A stretch of 64,000 nt of DNA, taken from NCBI GenBank assembly GCA_964017235.1, contig OZ024927.1, positions 48,985,293-49,049,292 of the forward strand. Direction: 5' to 3'. The notes under the pieces were generated by a model. It was not told the origin of the DNA and made no database searches. It saw nothing but the letters and a program-made list of their open reading frames with translations. Position numbers and translations under genes: made by a program. Of this stretch, positions 1-10,345 are shown in pieces. The stretch's first letter is position 1. Every line of letters begins with the position of its first letter. This stretch comes from Sabellastarte sp. h YS-2021. Its lineage: Eukaryota; Annelida; Polychaeta; Sabellida; Sabellidae.

Positions 1-2
1 CT

Positions 3-1541
3 TGCTCCCTTGATCCATGCCCCACTCACATTGTGAAACAATGTATTGATATTCTTCTCCCTTCATTGACTAAACTGGTTAACTTGTCCCTCAAAAATGG
101 CATTTTCCCTAATCCTTTCAAACAGGCTATTGTCACACCCCTCCTCAAAAAGTCCACCCTTTCAAAAGAGGACTTGAAGAGCTATCGACCGGTGTCCGGT
201 CTTAGCTTCTTGGCAAAATTGGTTGAGCGAATTGTGGCTGCCCAAATTAGAACTCACATGGATTCTCATGATCTTGGTAACACTTTCCAGTCAGCCTATA
301 AGTTGGGGCACTCGACAGAAACTGCCTTGTTGTGCATCAAAAGTGAGATTCACTTATCTCTGTCCAAGGGCATGCCTACAGCACTAGTGCTACTCGACCT
401 GTCCGCGGCTTTTGACACTATCGATCATGACACACTCCTATCCTGTTTGTCGTCTAGATTTGGTTTTGCTGGATCGGCACTAAAATGGTTTAGATCCTAC
501 CTCCAGGATCGTTTTCAGTCAGTCAAGATTGGTTCCAGTCTTTCGAATCTGTTCAAATTCAAGTTTGGAGTCCCCCAAGGTTCTGTCTTAGGTCCTCTTC
601 TGTTTTCCCTCTACACAACACCTCTTGGTCAAGTCATCAGAAAATATACCGGAGTCCGTTACCACTTCTATGCGGACGACACTCAGCTGTTCATTCACTT
701 ATCCCCTGATGATTGTCTCAAGTCTTTTGACCGTCTTAAATCGTGTTTGAATGATATTCAGGTCTGGATGTCTGAAAACAAACTCAAGCTAAATCCTGAT
801 AAAACAGAATTCATAGTCTTTGGTGCCAAAGACAGACACATATGGCTCAGTGACTCATTTCCTGTCAATATCCTGGGTAATTGCCTCTCTCCCACAGATG
901 TTGTACGCAATCTGGGTGTTCTGTTTGATGCAAAGTTTTGTTTCACCAATCACGTAAATTCTGTTATCAAATCCTGTTTTACTTGCCTCAGGGACCTTCA
1001 TCGCATCAGGAGGTTTCTTTCTGTGGATACATCAGTGGTGATTGCAAATGCTCTGGTCAGTAGTCGTTTGGATTATTGCAATTCTCTTTTTCGAAGTTTG
1101 TCATCCCGAAATGCTACAAGGCTCCAATATGTTCAAAATGCGCTTGCACGGTTTGTCACTGGTGCTTCAAAGTACACTCACATTACATCCACCCTTAGGA
1201 CACTTCATTGGCTACCCATTAGACAATGTATTATCTTCAAAACCCTAGTTTTGGTTTATAAGTACCTCACCACTGGCCAGCCTAAGTATTTTGCACCATA
1301 TCTCCCCTTGTACAAATCTGCCATGAATACAAGACGTTCCAATCCCAAAAATTTGTTCCTTCAGGTTCCCTCTTACTGTGCTTCCATCCATAAATCAAAG
1401 GTCCATTTTAACAATAGTTTCTCATATGATTCCCCTAAGTTATGGAATGATCTTCCATATGATATACGCAGTGCTCCAAATCTCTCCAGTTTCAAAAGTC
1501 GACTCAAAACCTACCTATTTCAGAAATCATTCCCACCATAG
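3..1541 (+). CDS. LINE ORF2, reverse transcriptase and C-terminal part (5' end outside window)
   Basis: The frame is open from the window edge, so the true N-terminus lies to the left; the first in-frame methionine is not a credible start. Seen in order: a YRPVS fingers motif near nt 185, LDLSAAFDTIDH (palm motif A) near nt 400-430, GVPQGSVLGPLLF (motif B) near nt 570-600, FYADDTQLF (catalytic motif C, Tyr codon at 668) and LNPDKTEF (motif D region) near nt 790, then a C-terminal part ending FQKSFPP. These are the signatures of the CR1/L2/Jockey group of non-LTR retrotransposons. The protein would copy its own RNA at a nicked target. Both catalytic aspartates are present and no frameshift is seen within the window, so this may be a young copy. 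The endonuclease domain cannot be assessed because it lies upstream. The clade name is inferred from motif wording. Confidence 0.93.
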   Translation, partial: CSLDPCPTHIVKQCIDILLPSLTKLVNLSLKNGIFPNPFKQAIVTPLLKKSTLSKEDLKSYRPVSGLSFLAKLVERIVAAQIRTHMDSHDLGNTFQSAYKLGHSTETALLCIKSEIHLSLSKGMPTALVLLDLSAAFDTIDHDTLLSCLSSRFGFAGSALKWFRSYLQDRFQSVKIGSSLSNLFKFKFGVPQGSVLGPLLFSLYTTPLGQVIRKYTGVRYHFYADDTQLFIHLSPDDCLKSFDRLKSCLNDIQVWMSENKLKLNPDKTEFIVFGAKDRHIWLSDSFPVNILGNCLSPTDVVRNLGVLFDAKFCFTNHVNSVIKSCFTCLRDLHRIRRFLSVDTSVVIANALVSSRLDYCNSLFRSLSSRNATRLQYVQNALARFVTGASKYTHITSTLRTLHWLPIRQCIIFKTLVLVYKYLTTGQPKYFAPYLPLYKSAMNTRRSNPKNLFLQVPSYCASIHKSKVHFNNSFSYDSPKLWNDLPYDIRSAPNLSSFKSRLKTYLFQKSFPP

Positions 1542-1690
1542 CTTCTTACTACCGAACACCGGACCACCTCTCTGGGAATGACTCGGAACATGTCTAATGT
1601 CTTATGAATTATGCCTTATGAATTGGATGGTGTGCCTTAGAATCCGTTGATACGGAGATTAAGCACGTGGACAACTGATTGATTGATTTA
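1542..1690 (+). repeat. LINE 3'UTR and TGAT microsatellite tail
   Basis: A short untranslated segment follows the LINE stop codon and ends in GATTGATTGATT at about 1675-1687. There is no poly(A) tail. A short tandem-repeat tail instead of poly(A) is usual in CR1/L2-like LINEs, so this marks the 3' end of the insertion. Confidence 0.8.
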
Positions 1691-1778
1691 AATGTAACAT
1701 TCCTGGAATAATATGGTAATACACAATGCTTACAAAAAATGTTTTTTCTCAAGACTGTTGACAAAGTAATTCAGTTAT

Positions 1779-2106
1779 GAAAATAGCCAGCCTCGGCAGG
1801 TAAGAACCCCAGCCTGCAGATACAACTAAATGGGCAACAACATTGAGATTTGGGAAAATCTTAGGAACAATTTCAGTTGTAAGAAGTATACAGAATCCAC
1901 GAAATGTTGTCCGATAAAAGATTCACAGGCCATGATTTCTTACAAGTTGTTTTTATATTTTGAAGCGCTAGAACCAATTATAAGGGAGATATAAGGCCCT
2001 TTTAGCATGATGACCCTACATGACTTTGAAGCAGGGGTCAAAGGTCAAATTTGACACTTGAAGAGTATTTGCAAAACTTTGCTCCCCCCCCCCCCCCCCC
2101 CCCCCT
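1779..2106 (+). repeat. Dispersed repeat copy A (AGCCAGCCTCGGCAG family), truncated
   Basis: This stretch matches 2301-2530 nearly base for base over its first half, starting with AATAGCCAGCCTCGGCAG. It contains GGGGTCAAAGGTCA, a DR1-like direct repeat, near 2034. It ends in a run of 22 cytosines at 2084-2105, where it meets a LINE fragment. It lacks the 3' hairpin seen in copies B and C. Confidence 0.7.
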
Positions 2107-2132
2107 GGCTTGACATAAATGATGCGATGCGG

Positions 2133-2303
2133 CAGCCATTTCTCCAGGGCCCTGTCCTTGGTCCAATTCTTTTCTCTCTCTACACTAACCCAATCAGCTC
2201 AATCATTCATTCCCACTGTAGTATTAACTACCACTTTTACGCCGATGTCAATCAGTTATACATAACACTCTCACCAGCAAATTTCTCTCACTCTATACAA
2301 AAA
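2133..2303 (+). pseudogene. LINE copy 2, reverse-transcriptase fragment (5' piece)
   Basis: The translation shows GPVLGPILFSLYTNPI followed by FYADVNQLY, which aligns with motifs B and C of the LINE at 3-1541. The second catalytic aspartate of motif C is replaced (YADV for YADD), so the enzyme would be inactive. The frame continues to SIQK at 2303, where a different repeat intrudes. The same protein resumes at 3078. Confidence 0.85.
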
Positions 2304-2719
2304 TAGCCAGCCTCGGCAGGCAAGAACCCCAGGCCGCAGGTACAGCTAAATGGCAAACAACATTGAGATTTGGGAAAATCTTAGGAACAACTTCTGTTGT
2401 AAGAAGTACAGAGAATCCATGAGATGTTGTACAAAAGATTCACAGGCCATGATTTCTTACAAGTAGTTTTCATATTTTGTAGCCCTAGAAGCAATTATAA
2501 GGGAGATATAAGGCTTTTTTTGATATGATGACCCTCCTATTTGGTATTAAAGATGTGATATGGCGGTCATTTTGTTTCCGAAACAAGGACACAATTACTC
2601 TCCGACAAGCTTTCATATCCATTTACATTTTGTGCAAATCTGATGAAGCTAGCTTCAATATTTTAGTTACAGAAAATATCAAGATTTTAGAAGAAACTTT
2701 AAGACCCCGAAATTTAAGT

Positions 2720-2733
2720 GTTGCCATGGCAAC
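2720..2733. promoter_or_regulatory. Perfect X-box-like palindrome GTTGCCATGGCAAC
   Basis: A 14-bp perfect palindrome inside repeat copy B. It matches the optimal inverted-repeat site known for RFX-family winged-helix factors (two RGYAAC half-sites, no extra spacer). Binding is inference from the motif alone. Confidence 0.55.
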
Positions 2734-2869
2734 AGTTTCCACCAGACACCCCCAAAACATAGCTCTAGATCTGCTTGGGACAAACATATCCTGAAAATTT
2801 GGTGAAAATCTGTGAAGGGGTTTAGGCTGTGGAACACCACAAACATTAAGAACCGAAAATCTTAATAGT

Positions 2870-2883
2870 GTTGCCATGGCAAC
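2870..2883. promoter_or_regulatory. Perfect X-box-like palindrome GTTGCCATGGCAAC
   Basis: Second identical palindrome in copy B, 150 bp from the first and embedded in a related sub-repeat (followed by AGTTGTTACCGGAAACCC, compared with AGTTTCCACCAGACACCC at the first). The conserved core amid diverging flanks is notable. Confidence 0.55.
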
Positions 2884-3077
2884 AGTTGTTACCGGAAACC
2901 CCCAAAACGTAATCAGCTCTAGATCCTCTTGGGCTAAACATTCGCTGAAAATTTGGTGAAAATCCATGCAGGGGTTTAGGCTGTGGAACATCCACAAGCT
3001 TTATGCCCACCGCCGCCGCCGCCCGGACGGCGCAGGGGACGACTATGACCCCAGCCTTTATTGGCTGGGGTTAAAAA

Positions 3078-3955
3078 CTAAAGAAATGCCTAAACGAAAA
3101 TCAAAATTTCATGCTTACATATAAATTAAAACTGAACCCTGACAAAACCGAGTTTATTCTCATAGGCTCCCCCAAAAACCGTAAACTCCTTCCTCATTTC
3201 CCTATCGATATTTTGGGAAATCAGGTCTCACCAGCACAAAGTGTCAGTAGCTTCGGAGTGGTGTTCGACTCCAATTTCAATTTCTCAGACCATGTGTCGC
3301 AGGTCATAAAGTCCAATAGAGTTCATGCGAGAGACCTCTACAGAATTCGTCCCCTTCTAGATGTTAAAATATCAGTTCTGTTAGCAAATGCTTTGGTGAG
3401 CACTAGATTGGACTATTGCTATTCATTGTTCTTATCACTCACTAATTTTGAGTTAAGGAGACTGCAGTTAGTCCAAAACTCACTCTGCACAGTTGTCACC
3501 CGTTCCTCTAAATTCTCTCACATTACCCCTCAACTAAAAAAACTCCATTGGCTCCCAGTCAGGTACAGGGTACAATTTAAAATAGACCTCATTATGTACA
3601 AAATTCTCAACCAAGTCAACCAGTTTACCTATGAGAATTTATTCACCTGTACAACTCTTCCAGAAATACAAGGCGAAGCAGCCTCAAACTCAAGTTCTTT
3701 TTGAACTCTTTCCCCTTCAAAATAAGAAACAGTCCCTCGGTTGCATCTTTTAGGAAACACCTCAGAACCCACCTCTTCAACTCTAGTTTCCCAACCTCGT
3801 CTTCCCTTTCCATGGTCACACCCACAATTCTGGATTACTGACCCTGAACGCCCCTCGACTTTCCCTATGATAAATGATTTTTGTTTAACTAGCGTACTGA
3901 GTTCCCCTTTGTGGCGAAGATATTGCGCCTGCAAAGCAGTAGATTAGATTATATT
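3078..3955 (+). pseudogene. LINE copy 2, C-terminal piece and TTAGAT tail
   Basis: The interrupted LINE protein resumes with LKKCLNENQ and LKLNPDKTEF, then ANALVSTRLDYC and LHWLPVRYRVQFK. These align with the C-terminal half of the LINE at 3-1541 at moderate identity. A stop at about 3702 separates the final segment; FRKHLRTHLFNSSFP is still recognisable in another frame near 3750-3790. The piece ends with AGATTAGATTATATTAGATA near 3937-3957, a short-repeat tail in place of poly(A). The copy is diverged and broken. Confidence 0.85.
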
Positions 3956-4292
3956 AGATAGATTTTGTTTTCAAAACAAGGCCAAAATTACTCCCAGGCA
4001 AGCTTGCATCGCCATTTACATTTTTTGCAAATCTGACACATCTAGCTGCAATATTTTAAATTTTAATGCCGTCTATGTTGTTTTTTTATGAGAACCATAA
4101 TTTTTTACAGATATGTTTTCACAGCCATAAACATTCTCTGCACATTTAGTGAAGATATCTTCATAACTGAATGAGATATAAAGCTTGATTTAAAAATGTG
4201 ACAAATGCACATATGCATGCACACACACACACACACGCACGCACGGAAGGCGTTTCATAATCTCCCAATCCCGGCCTTGGCCGGTGAGAGAT
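3956..4292 (+). repeat. Repeat fragment ending in (AC)n and a TCTCCC hairpin relic
   Basis: The first part resembles 2566-2660 of copy B (a TTTTGTTT..AAACAAGG..AATTACTC core). It runs into an (AC)n/(ACGC)n microsatellite at about 4218-4247. An imperfect hairpin follows at 4259-4292 (ATCTCCCAATCCCGGCC / GGCCGGTGAGAGAT). The same order, ACGC microsatellite then TCTCCC hairpin, closes the large elements at 29850 and 58541, so this is probably a degraded end of that family. Confidence 0.6.
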
Positions 4293-4372
4293 GAAAATCC
4301 AACTGCAGTAACATTGGTTTAATAGCACCCCTATTTTAATTACGGAGTTTAAGGTCGAAAGGTATTTGAAGC

Positions 4373-4386
4373 GTTGCCATGGCAAC
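4373..4386. promoter_or_regulatory. Perfect X-box-like palindrome GTTGCCATGGCAAC
   Basis: Third copy of the 14-bp palindrome, in repeat copy C. It lies 600 bp upstream of the membrane-protein exon. Confidence 0.5.
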
Positions 4387-4627
4387 AGGTGTTGTCAGAT
4401 ACCCTCACAAACCTACTTGGCTGTAGATACTGTTTCGGGTAACATATCCTGAAAATTCGGTAAAATTCCATCAGTTTACGTTAAAATCCAAAAATATTCA
4501 AAGCGTTGTCGTGGCAAAAGTTGTTGCTGGATAACCTCCCAAAACTAACCAGCTCTAGGCTCAAGATAATCTTGGGGTAAAAATACCCACAACACCCACA
4601 AACTTTAAGACGAAAAATCTTAAAAGT

Positions 4628-4641
4628 GTTGCCATGGCAAC
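4628..4641. promoter_or_regulatory. Perfect X-box-like palindrome GTTGCCATGGCAAC
   Basis: Fourth copy of the palindrome. It is 255 bp from the previous one; a degenerate copy (GTTGTCGTGGCAAA) sits about midway between them. Confidence 0.5.
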
Positions 4642-4986
4642 AGTTCTTACTGGATACCCCCCAAAAGCTAATCAGCTCTAGATCCTCATGGATCTGTGCA
4701 TGGGTTTATGCTGTGGAACACTCACAAGCTTTATGCCCGCCACCGCTGCTGCTCGGACAGCGCAGGGGTGACTGTAACCCCAGCCTTTATGGGCTGGGGT
4801 TAAAAACATAACTGCAAATTTTTCACAGACTGTTTAAAAGTTCAATCAACCATTTTTCTGGCGAGTGTTTCTATGATAATGGAGTATGACACTTGGCTAG
4901 CATTTCGTCTGCCACAGTTACTCTGTTCTTATTGTATGCTACATGTTGATTTAAGTTTACATTTTTCCAATTTATCATGTTTGTAG

Positions 4987-5375
4987 AGCCTTCTAAAGAA
5001 ATTGATGACTCGGGCTACACGTCAGTAATCATGGAGGAGATTAGAATGGCCATTGCTATGGTGCTGGTCCTTATCATAGTAGGACTGTTTGGACTGATGT
5101 GCTGGGCCAAATCTAGCATTGCAAAGGCTGGTCAAAGGAAGAAACAGAATCCTCCCACTTATAAGGACGTGATAAAGAACCCAGATAAATATCCCATGAC
5201 TGTTTCCTCTGCCAGCGGCCATGCAAGGGACCAATGTGAAAGTGAGGATGTGGAAGCCAGGGTGACAGAAACAGAGATTCTTGAGCAACCAGGAACTCGT
5301 CCTCTGCCACAACAACCACAAACCATGGAATCAGACTTAGGTGATATTCTTAGGGTAGAGTTTCACTCCGATTAA
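4987..5375 (+). CDS. 3'-terminal exon of a single-pass membrane protein with a PPxY tail (unidentified)
   Basis: I do not recognise the family. The frame encodes an acidic stretch, a hydrophobic helix (about 19 residues, AIAMVLVLIIVGLFGLMCW), a basic stop-transfer patch (K, R and KK within 12 residues) and a polar tail containing PPTY. PPxY is the ligand of WW domains such as those of NEDD4-type ubiquitin ligases. An in-frame ATG exists at 4977, but the sequence just before the acidic part is a good 3' splice site: a T-rich tract, then TTGTAG ending at 4986. I therefore favour a terminal exon entered with two bases of a split codon. The orientation (short extracellular part, cytoplasmic PPxY tail) follows the positive-inside rule and is inference. 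The exon ends with TAA and is followed by polyadenylation signals. Codon structure looks coding, but no homology search was possible. Confidence 0.6.
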
Positions 5376-6060
5376 CAAAATATTGTTACAAGATTTCCAA
5401 AAATAAAGCATCATTGCACAGAGGGGAAAATGTGAACATTTCTCAGTCTAATAAGCAATAGGGGGACTATAATTTTCTGAATTTGCTAGTTGTACTTAAA
5501 AATACTGCCTTGAAAAAGACGTACATGAAATCTTGGGGAATATTTGATTTTGAGTTCTTTTTTGTGACGCTTAAACTGAATCGTTTAAGGCAATCACTAT
5601 TCAAAATAATCATTCTAATTTATAACTTTGTAATTCCTGCTGTATTAGTTTTTCCCCCAACTTCTTACGAGTTTACACAACACACCTGACAAGTTAGGAT
5701 GGACACAGATTTTCCAATGTGCCAGATTTTGTAAATTAGAGACATCTTTTATGGGTTTGTCAAATGATGCTCCAATTATGTAATGAACTTCCTTATGGTT
5801 ATGTGACAGGCAAAAGCTTGAAACCCATCCATTCACCTAGACTGTTTATTCTAAATGTTGTGTTCACCTTACTGACTTTGACAAATGTCCAGTCTGTTAT
5901 ATATTTATTGATATCAATTATTAAAGTGTATTCTGTATTTATTTGCATAACGTTTAATATTGTACTTCCATATATTTTGTTGTAAACAGAGTACACATAT
6001 TTTTAATGTATTGTATTAAATAAAATCATATAAAAGAAAATAAATGTAGTTTCAGATCCA
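5376..6060 (+). other. Probable 3'UTR of the membrane-protein gene with polyadenylation signals
   Basis: AT-rich sequence with no coding frame follows the stop codon. AATAAA hexamers lie at 5402-5407, 6019-6024 and 6039-6044. The close pair near 6020-6045 is the best candidate for the main cleavage site. The early one at 5402 could give a very short alternative 3'UTR. Confidence 0.5.
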
Positions 6061-7716
6061 GCTCGTCAACAAAGGATGCATTGGCTTCTTTCATAAATAT
6101 ACAAAGTTGTATCCTATGAAATGTTTTGGGATAACATTTCAATGTTAAATATTTCAGTCCTCAAGATGCTTCATATCATGCCATACTGTTGTGGTACATT
6201 GCATGTGGAATCCTCTATTAAAATCAGAAATTAACAATTGTGGGGAGGAGAGCTGTAACTTTTGACTTGTCTTAGGTTAAATAAGTATGCCATAAAAGTA
6301 CATAGTAACCATGGTCCTTCATTGTTTTACTTGGAGAGTTATAGAATATATACAGAGGTATTTCTCACATGTTTCCACCACTGACCAATCTAGGGATAAA
6401 GAAGACAGCGAAATGTGTGAAGTATTTATTAAAAAAATTCACTTAATCACAGCATAGAAGATTTAACTCTTGACAAAATAGTATATATTGTACACCATCA
6501 ATAAGAAAATACAAAGAGTCTGATCATTATTATTTAGTATTTGTACAAGACTCTCTTGCAAATAGCCTAAAATAAACATCAGTAGATCAAGAAATATATA
6601 TCCCTGTGAACTAATATTATGCTATTTTAAGCATCTTTTGTAAATAAATATAAGCTGTACAGCCTAAGCTACAAAATACCATGAAAACTTCCCTTGATTT
6701 ACAAAATGACAAACACTTCTAAACCTAATCAGAAATTCAATGTAGGACAAGTACAAAACAAAAATGTTTAATTTATGCCATCCACATTGTGCAACGAAGT
6801 GTTTAATTAAAAGATCATGGTGACCAAACAATTTCACAAGACTGTTACCCTTAAATGAAAATATAACTGCAGTAAAATTCAACGTTGACAGTATTTTCAA
6901 CAAAACTAGAACATGACGACTTACACTTGTGAAAATACACTCGGTTTGCACTGGAATGCTCTACTGAAGCAATATATTCACACAATCAACATCATGCATG
7001 CAATCAGCTGTTGCAGTCACAGCAAATGTTGGGGCACAAGATGGTGGCCACAGAGTAGAACAAGCCACGAATACCAACCCTATATAAGGAAGGTATTTTA
7101 TGCTATAAAGTACACACTCAACTTGGCAAGCCTATTTACCTATTGTAAAAAAATCATAGAATTAAAACTGCATTCCAATATGAAAGCAATCAAAACGGGG
7201 CTTATAAAAGTAGATGAGGAAAGTAATTGTCCTTGACCGACCATTCTAGGATTACCCGTTGAAGGAACAGTGCTTGCTTACAATGTGTCCAATAAGTTAA
7301 CAAAAACTGTTCTGAACCCAACACCTGTATATGAAGAGGAACATTGCACTATAAAACACACATTTCAAAATTTACCTGCAGGACACAAACATATGAACTG
7401 AACTTATTAAACACAATGTTCCTACTTTCAAATTATTGCCCAGGTGCAAATTCATGTATGAAGACCAGAGATGGCAAATATCTTTATATTTTAAGAAAAT
7501 AGCTGCCCAGGTGAAACTAATGCATGATCAATGATCAATGATGGCAAACATATTGCAAATAATCATGAGAACAAATCCTGTCACATCAAAACGGCATAAC
7601 CTAAAATGGTCTGCTGTGTGACATGCACTATTAAGTACAGGAATGGTGTAATCGACTTAGATTTAGTAAGCTCAAGTTTCTCCAATAAAAATCTCATGAA
7701 AATATACTGTGTAAAT
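6061..7716. other. AT-rich region, no gene recognised
   Basis: No open frame here resembles a known protein and no terminal repeats were recognised. It separates the polyadenylation signals from the DIRS relic. Confidence 0.4.
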
Positions 7717-8369
7717 TTGCAAATTTAGTAAGTAAATTAAATTTTTAAAAGTTAATACCTTACCTAATGGACAATTAGCTATATTGTCCGTGCAAGCCCA
7801 GGCCAAACACCAGAAAAATAGGTTTTGTGTCTCCACCAACAGGACCAGCTAGGTTTCATGCAGAACTTCCTTCCTGGCTACTGAACGTGACATCATAGCA
7901 TCTTTTTCGTTCGTATAACCTTAGATGACCCCTGCTAAGATGAAAGCAGGGTCGGTTGGGATGGCCTCTCCTGTCCATTAGTAAGGTATTAACTTATAAT
8001 AATTTAATCTACTTATTAAATTTGCAATTTTATTGTGTTAATAGATCCTAACTAATAGACATTTAGCTAAAATAACTACCGATTGGAAGGTGGGTAGCTT
8101 AAAGAGATATTAGTGGTCTCAGGGGGACATCAGCTGGTCCCACTGGTCGATTACCAGTGGATTGGTGGCTAGCACTGACCAAATTTGCTTCCCCCGTTTT
8201 AACAGACCTCCTGTGAGGTAGGGGGAACGGAGGTATGAGTTGAGTCCCTGGAGAGACCCTCTTTGGAAGGATGAGGAATCTAGTTGGTAGCATTGGGCAG
8301 GGCACCACCACCTTGAAGACCCCGCTGGGCAAGATGGCAGGCTGCCTACTTGTAGGAATCACCTAATAG

Positions 8370-8700
8370 TGGATCTGCTGGGCAGCCAAAATCAGGCAAA
8401 GATGAAAGAGATTTGAATCAGCCCAGGCCACATATTTCAAGTAAAACTGTGTAAAGGTCTTGTGTGATTTCCAGTGACAGGCTGATAACAACTGTTCTAA
8501 GGAAACTCGGGCTTTAACCTGAGTTTGAGTACGGGCCTCTTGATCAGAGAGCTCATATCATACGATCATGGTCTGCTTCATCTATGATGAGATAGTGGTA
8601 GGAGAGATGTTTTTGTCAACACCTTTCTTGAACTAGACAAAGACCAGTTCTTTGTTCTGCCTGAGGTCTGAGGTCCTATCCAGGTCGTAGCACACAGTAT
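8370..8700 (-). pseudogene. DIRS relic: tyrosine recombinase C-terminal remnant
   Basis: Nucleotide sequence closely parallels 15800-16160, the catalytic C-terminus of the intact recombinase, including the segment complementary to the CHWKSHNTFTQFYL motif (GTAAAGGTCTTGTGTGATTTCCAG). A deletion removes part of the region around the HxxR motif. The remnant is non-functional. Confidence 0.8.
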
Positions 8701-9480
8701 AAGCTACTAGGGTCTGTGTATAATGGAGACAAGTTTGGTTTGGTGGGATTTGGCTCTAACCAACCAATCATCTAGGTACTGGTGGATTCTTATAGGTTGA
8801 GATTTGAATTGGTAGGACAGTCCCTAGATGAAAAAATGCAGGTATTTCTGGGACTGTGGGTTTATTGGGATATGGAAGAAAGTATCCTTGAAATCTATGG
8901 ACATCACCCATTCACCGGTCTGCATGGAAGTCCTTCTGCTTTCTGCTGATTCCATGTTGAATTATTCTAACTTCAAAAACTTGTTCAGAGTGCTCAGATC
9001 TAGGATAGTTCTACACTTGTTGGGTTTTGTAACCAAGAACAGACTGTTGAAGAAAGCCAGAGATGTTTGACTTTTGACTTTTTCTATTGCTTGCTTCTAC
9101 ATAAGTGCATGTAATGCCTCCATCAGGTAGCTGTTCCTGAGGGATGTACTTAGTCACTTATGATTAGTGGAGACATGGTCAAAGATGGTAGGTTCAGGAA
9201 GGGGATGGTGTAGCCTTCCTTGCAGATTCTTATGACCTTGGGACTGGTCCCTAGGGCATCCCATGTTCTCCAAAACTGGTGAAGTCTGGCCCCTACAGTC
9301 AGATTTTGAACAGTGTAAACATTGGAGACAGATATGACAGAAGACAACTGATCTACATAGGAAAGACCTTTCACAAATTTTATTGCTTTCACATTGGGCC
9401 TTATGCCTTGCTTCTCTGGCTACCTGGCAACAAATGGTACATGACTCACAGCGATACAATTTACATTTAAAGTCTGGCAA
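8700..9480 (-). pseudogene. DIRS relic: reverse-transcriptase N-terminal remnant with overlapping Cys-rich frame
   Basis: Parallels 18080-18880 of the intact element. In the RT frame VGARLHQFW and EGYTIPF survive, matching VGARFQHFW and EGYPLPF. In a second overlapping frame a cysteine-rich stretch (CERSFLC..VVFCHICLQCLHC) survives, matching CERCFLC..VLCPTCNKCQKC in the intact copy. The RT catalytic core (YLDD) region is at the deletion edge. Confidence 0.8.
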
Positions 9481-9639
9481 TAAACAAAACTGTTCACAAA
9501 AGTAACTGTCCTTTAAGCTCTCTCCACAAAACCCAGTCACACAGTAATTATAATTTACAAGAACTCTTGACACTTGCCGGTTGCTGGGAGTTCAAATTCC
9601 GTTACTTGGTGATAACCCATATACAACTGGACACCCCTA

Positions 9640-10345
9640 ACATGACAGTCTCCCTGTAGTTCTGTTCTTTTCAGAGCTGCTGATCCGGTTCTTGGGTGAG
9701 CACACTGGTCTCATAATCAGAAACTTAACCCTCCTATGCAAAGCTAGTTGGTCATAGCTGACTGGTCTGCTGTATGTCCATATCATCCTCTGAGTCTGGT
9801 GCCTGGTATGAGGATTGACCGGTAGCTGAGGTAGAAGGCAATATCTTGTCAATGGTAGGAGGTCAGTGTCTGCTGTACTGGCCAGACTGGTGGGAGGATG
9901 GAATGGCTGGTTTTAAGTGATAGTACCAGTTATTGACTGCTTTACCAGTGACACAACAATATGCTGGAAAGTAGGATGACTGCTAGGTTGACTTGTCTGA
10001 GGCTGGTTGACCAGTTGAATAGTTGAACAGTATGAGAGCTTCCACGCGGGATAAACTCTTGGACCATTTACAGTCCAATGCCTACCGAATCTTCTTTAAA
10101 GCTGGCTTTAGAAGAGGTAGATTTCTTCTAATCTTTTGTTCTGTAGCACTTGCTGTCTTGGGTAAGCTGAACTACCTTGTCTGACACTTTCTGACACTTT
10201 ACTGTCGACCTGCTCTAGGATCAGAATGCTGTCTGGATCTACTAGGGAGGGGCTGACTGTGTGTTTCTTATCAGATTTCTTTTCTTTTCTCGCCTTATAA
10301 ATTGGTGTTGATAATTGTTGAACCTGGTCACTTGTTAGCACATTT
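9640..10345 (-). pseudogene. DIRS relic: gag remnant
   Basis: The right-hand part translates to LTSDQVQQLSTPIYKARKEKKSDKK, aligning with LTEDQRLQLSTPSYRIKKEKRELKK of the intact gag. The region is shorter than the intact 2.1-kb gag and is broken. Confidence 0.75.

Larger units (their letters stand above)
2304..3077 (+). mobile_element. Dispersed repeat copy B nested inside LINE copy 2
   Basis: This block of about 775 bp interrupts the LINE reading frame precisely between SIQK and LKKCLNENQ. It begins with TAGCCAGCCTCGGCAGG and ends with a GC-rich segment (CGCCGCCGCCCGGACGGCG) and a perfect hairpin, CCCCAGCC-TTTATT-GGCTGGGG, at 3049-3070. Two perfect 14-bp palindromes GTTGCCATGGCAAC lie inside, within two related sub-repeats. 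No coding capacity is evident. A short A-rich sequence flanks both sides and could be a target duplication, but this is uncertain. Confidence 0.75.
4293..4807 (+). repeat. Dispersed repeat copy C, 3' portion with hairpin end
   Basis: Contains two perfect GTTGCCATGGCAAC palindromes and one degenerate version near 4503. Its GC-rich 3' end has the hairpin CCCCAGCC-TTTATG-GGCTGGGG at 4778-4799, followed by TTAAAAAC exactly as in copy B. It is the third member of the family within 3 kb. No coding capacity is seen. Confidence 0.7.

Noticed and set aside
2623-2997. 124-codon minus-strand frame in repeat copy B
   Set aside because: It is made of the two X-box sub-repeats translated twice (similar PKPLHRFSPNFQ and LNPCMDFHQIFS segments), so it is repeat-derived and not a gene.
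6664-7236. Two opposing open frames of about 100 codons
   Set aside because: Low-complexity hydrophobic composition, no motif, and no splice or polyadenylation context that would support a gene.
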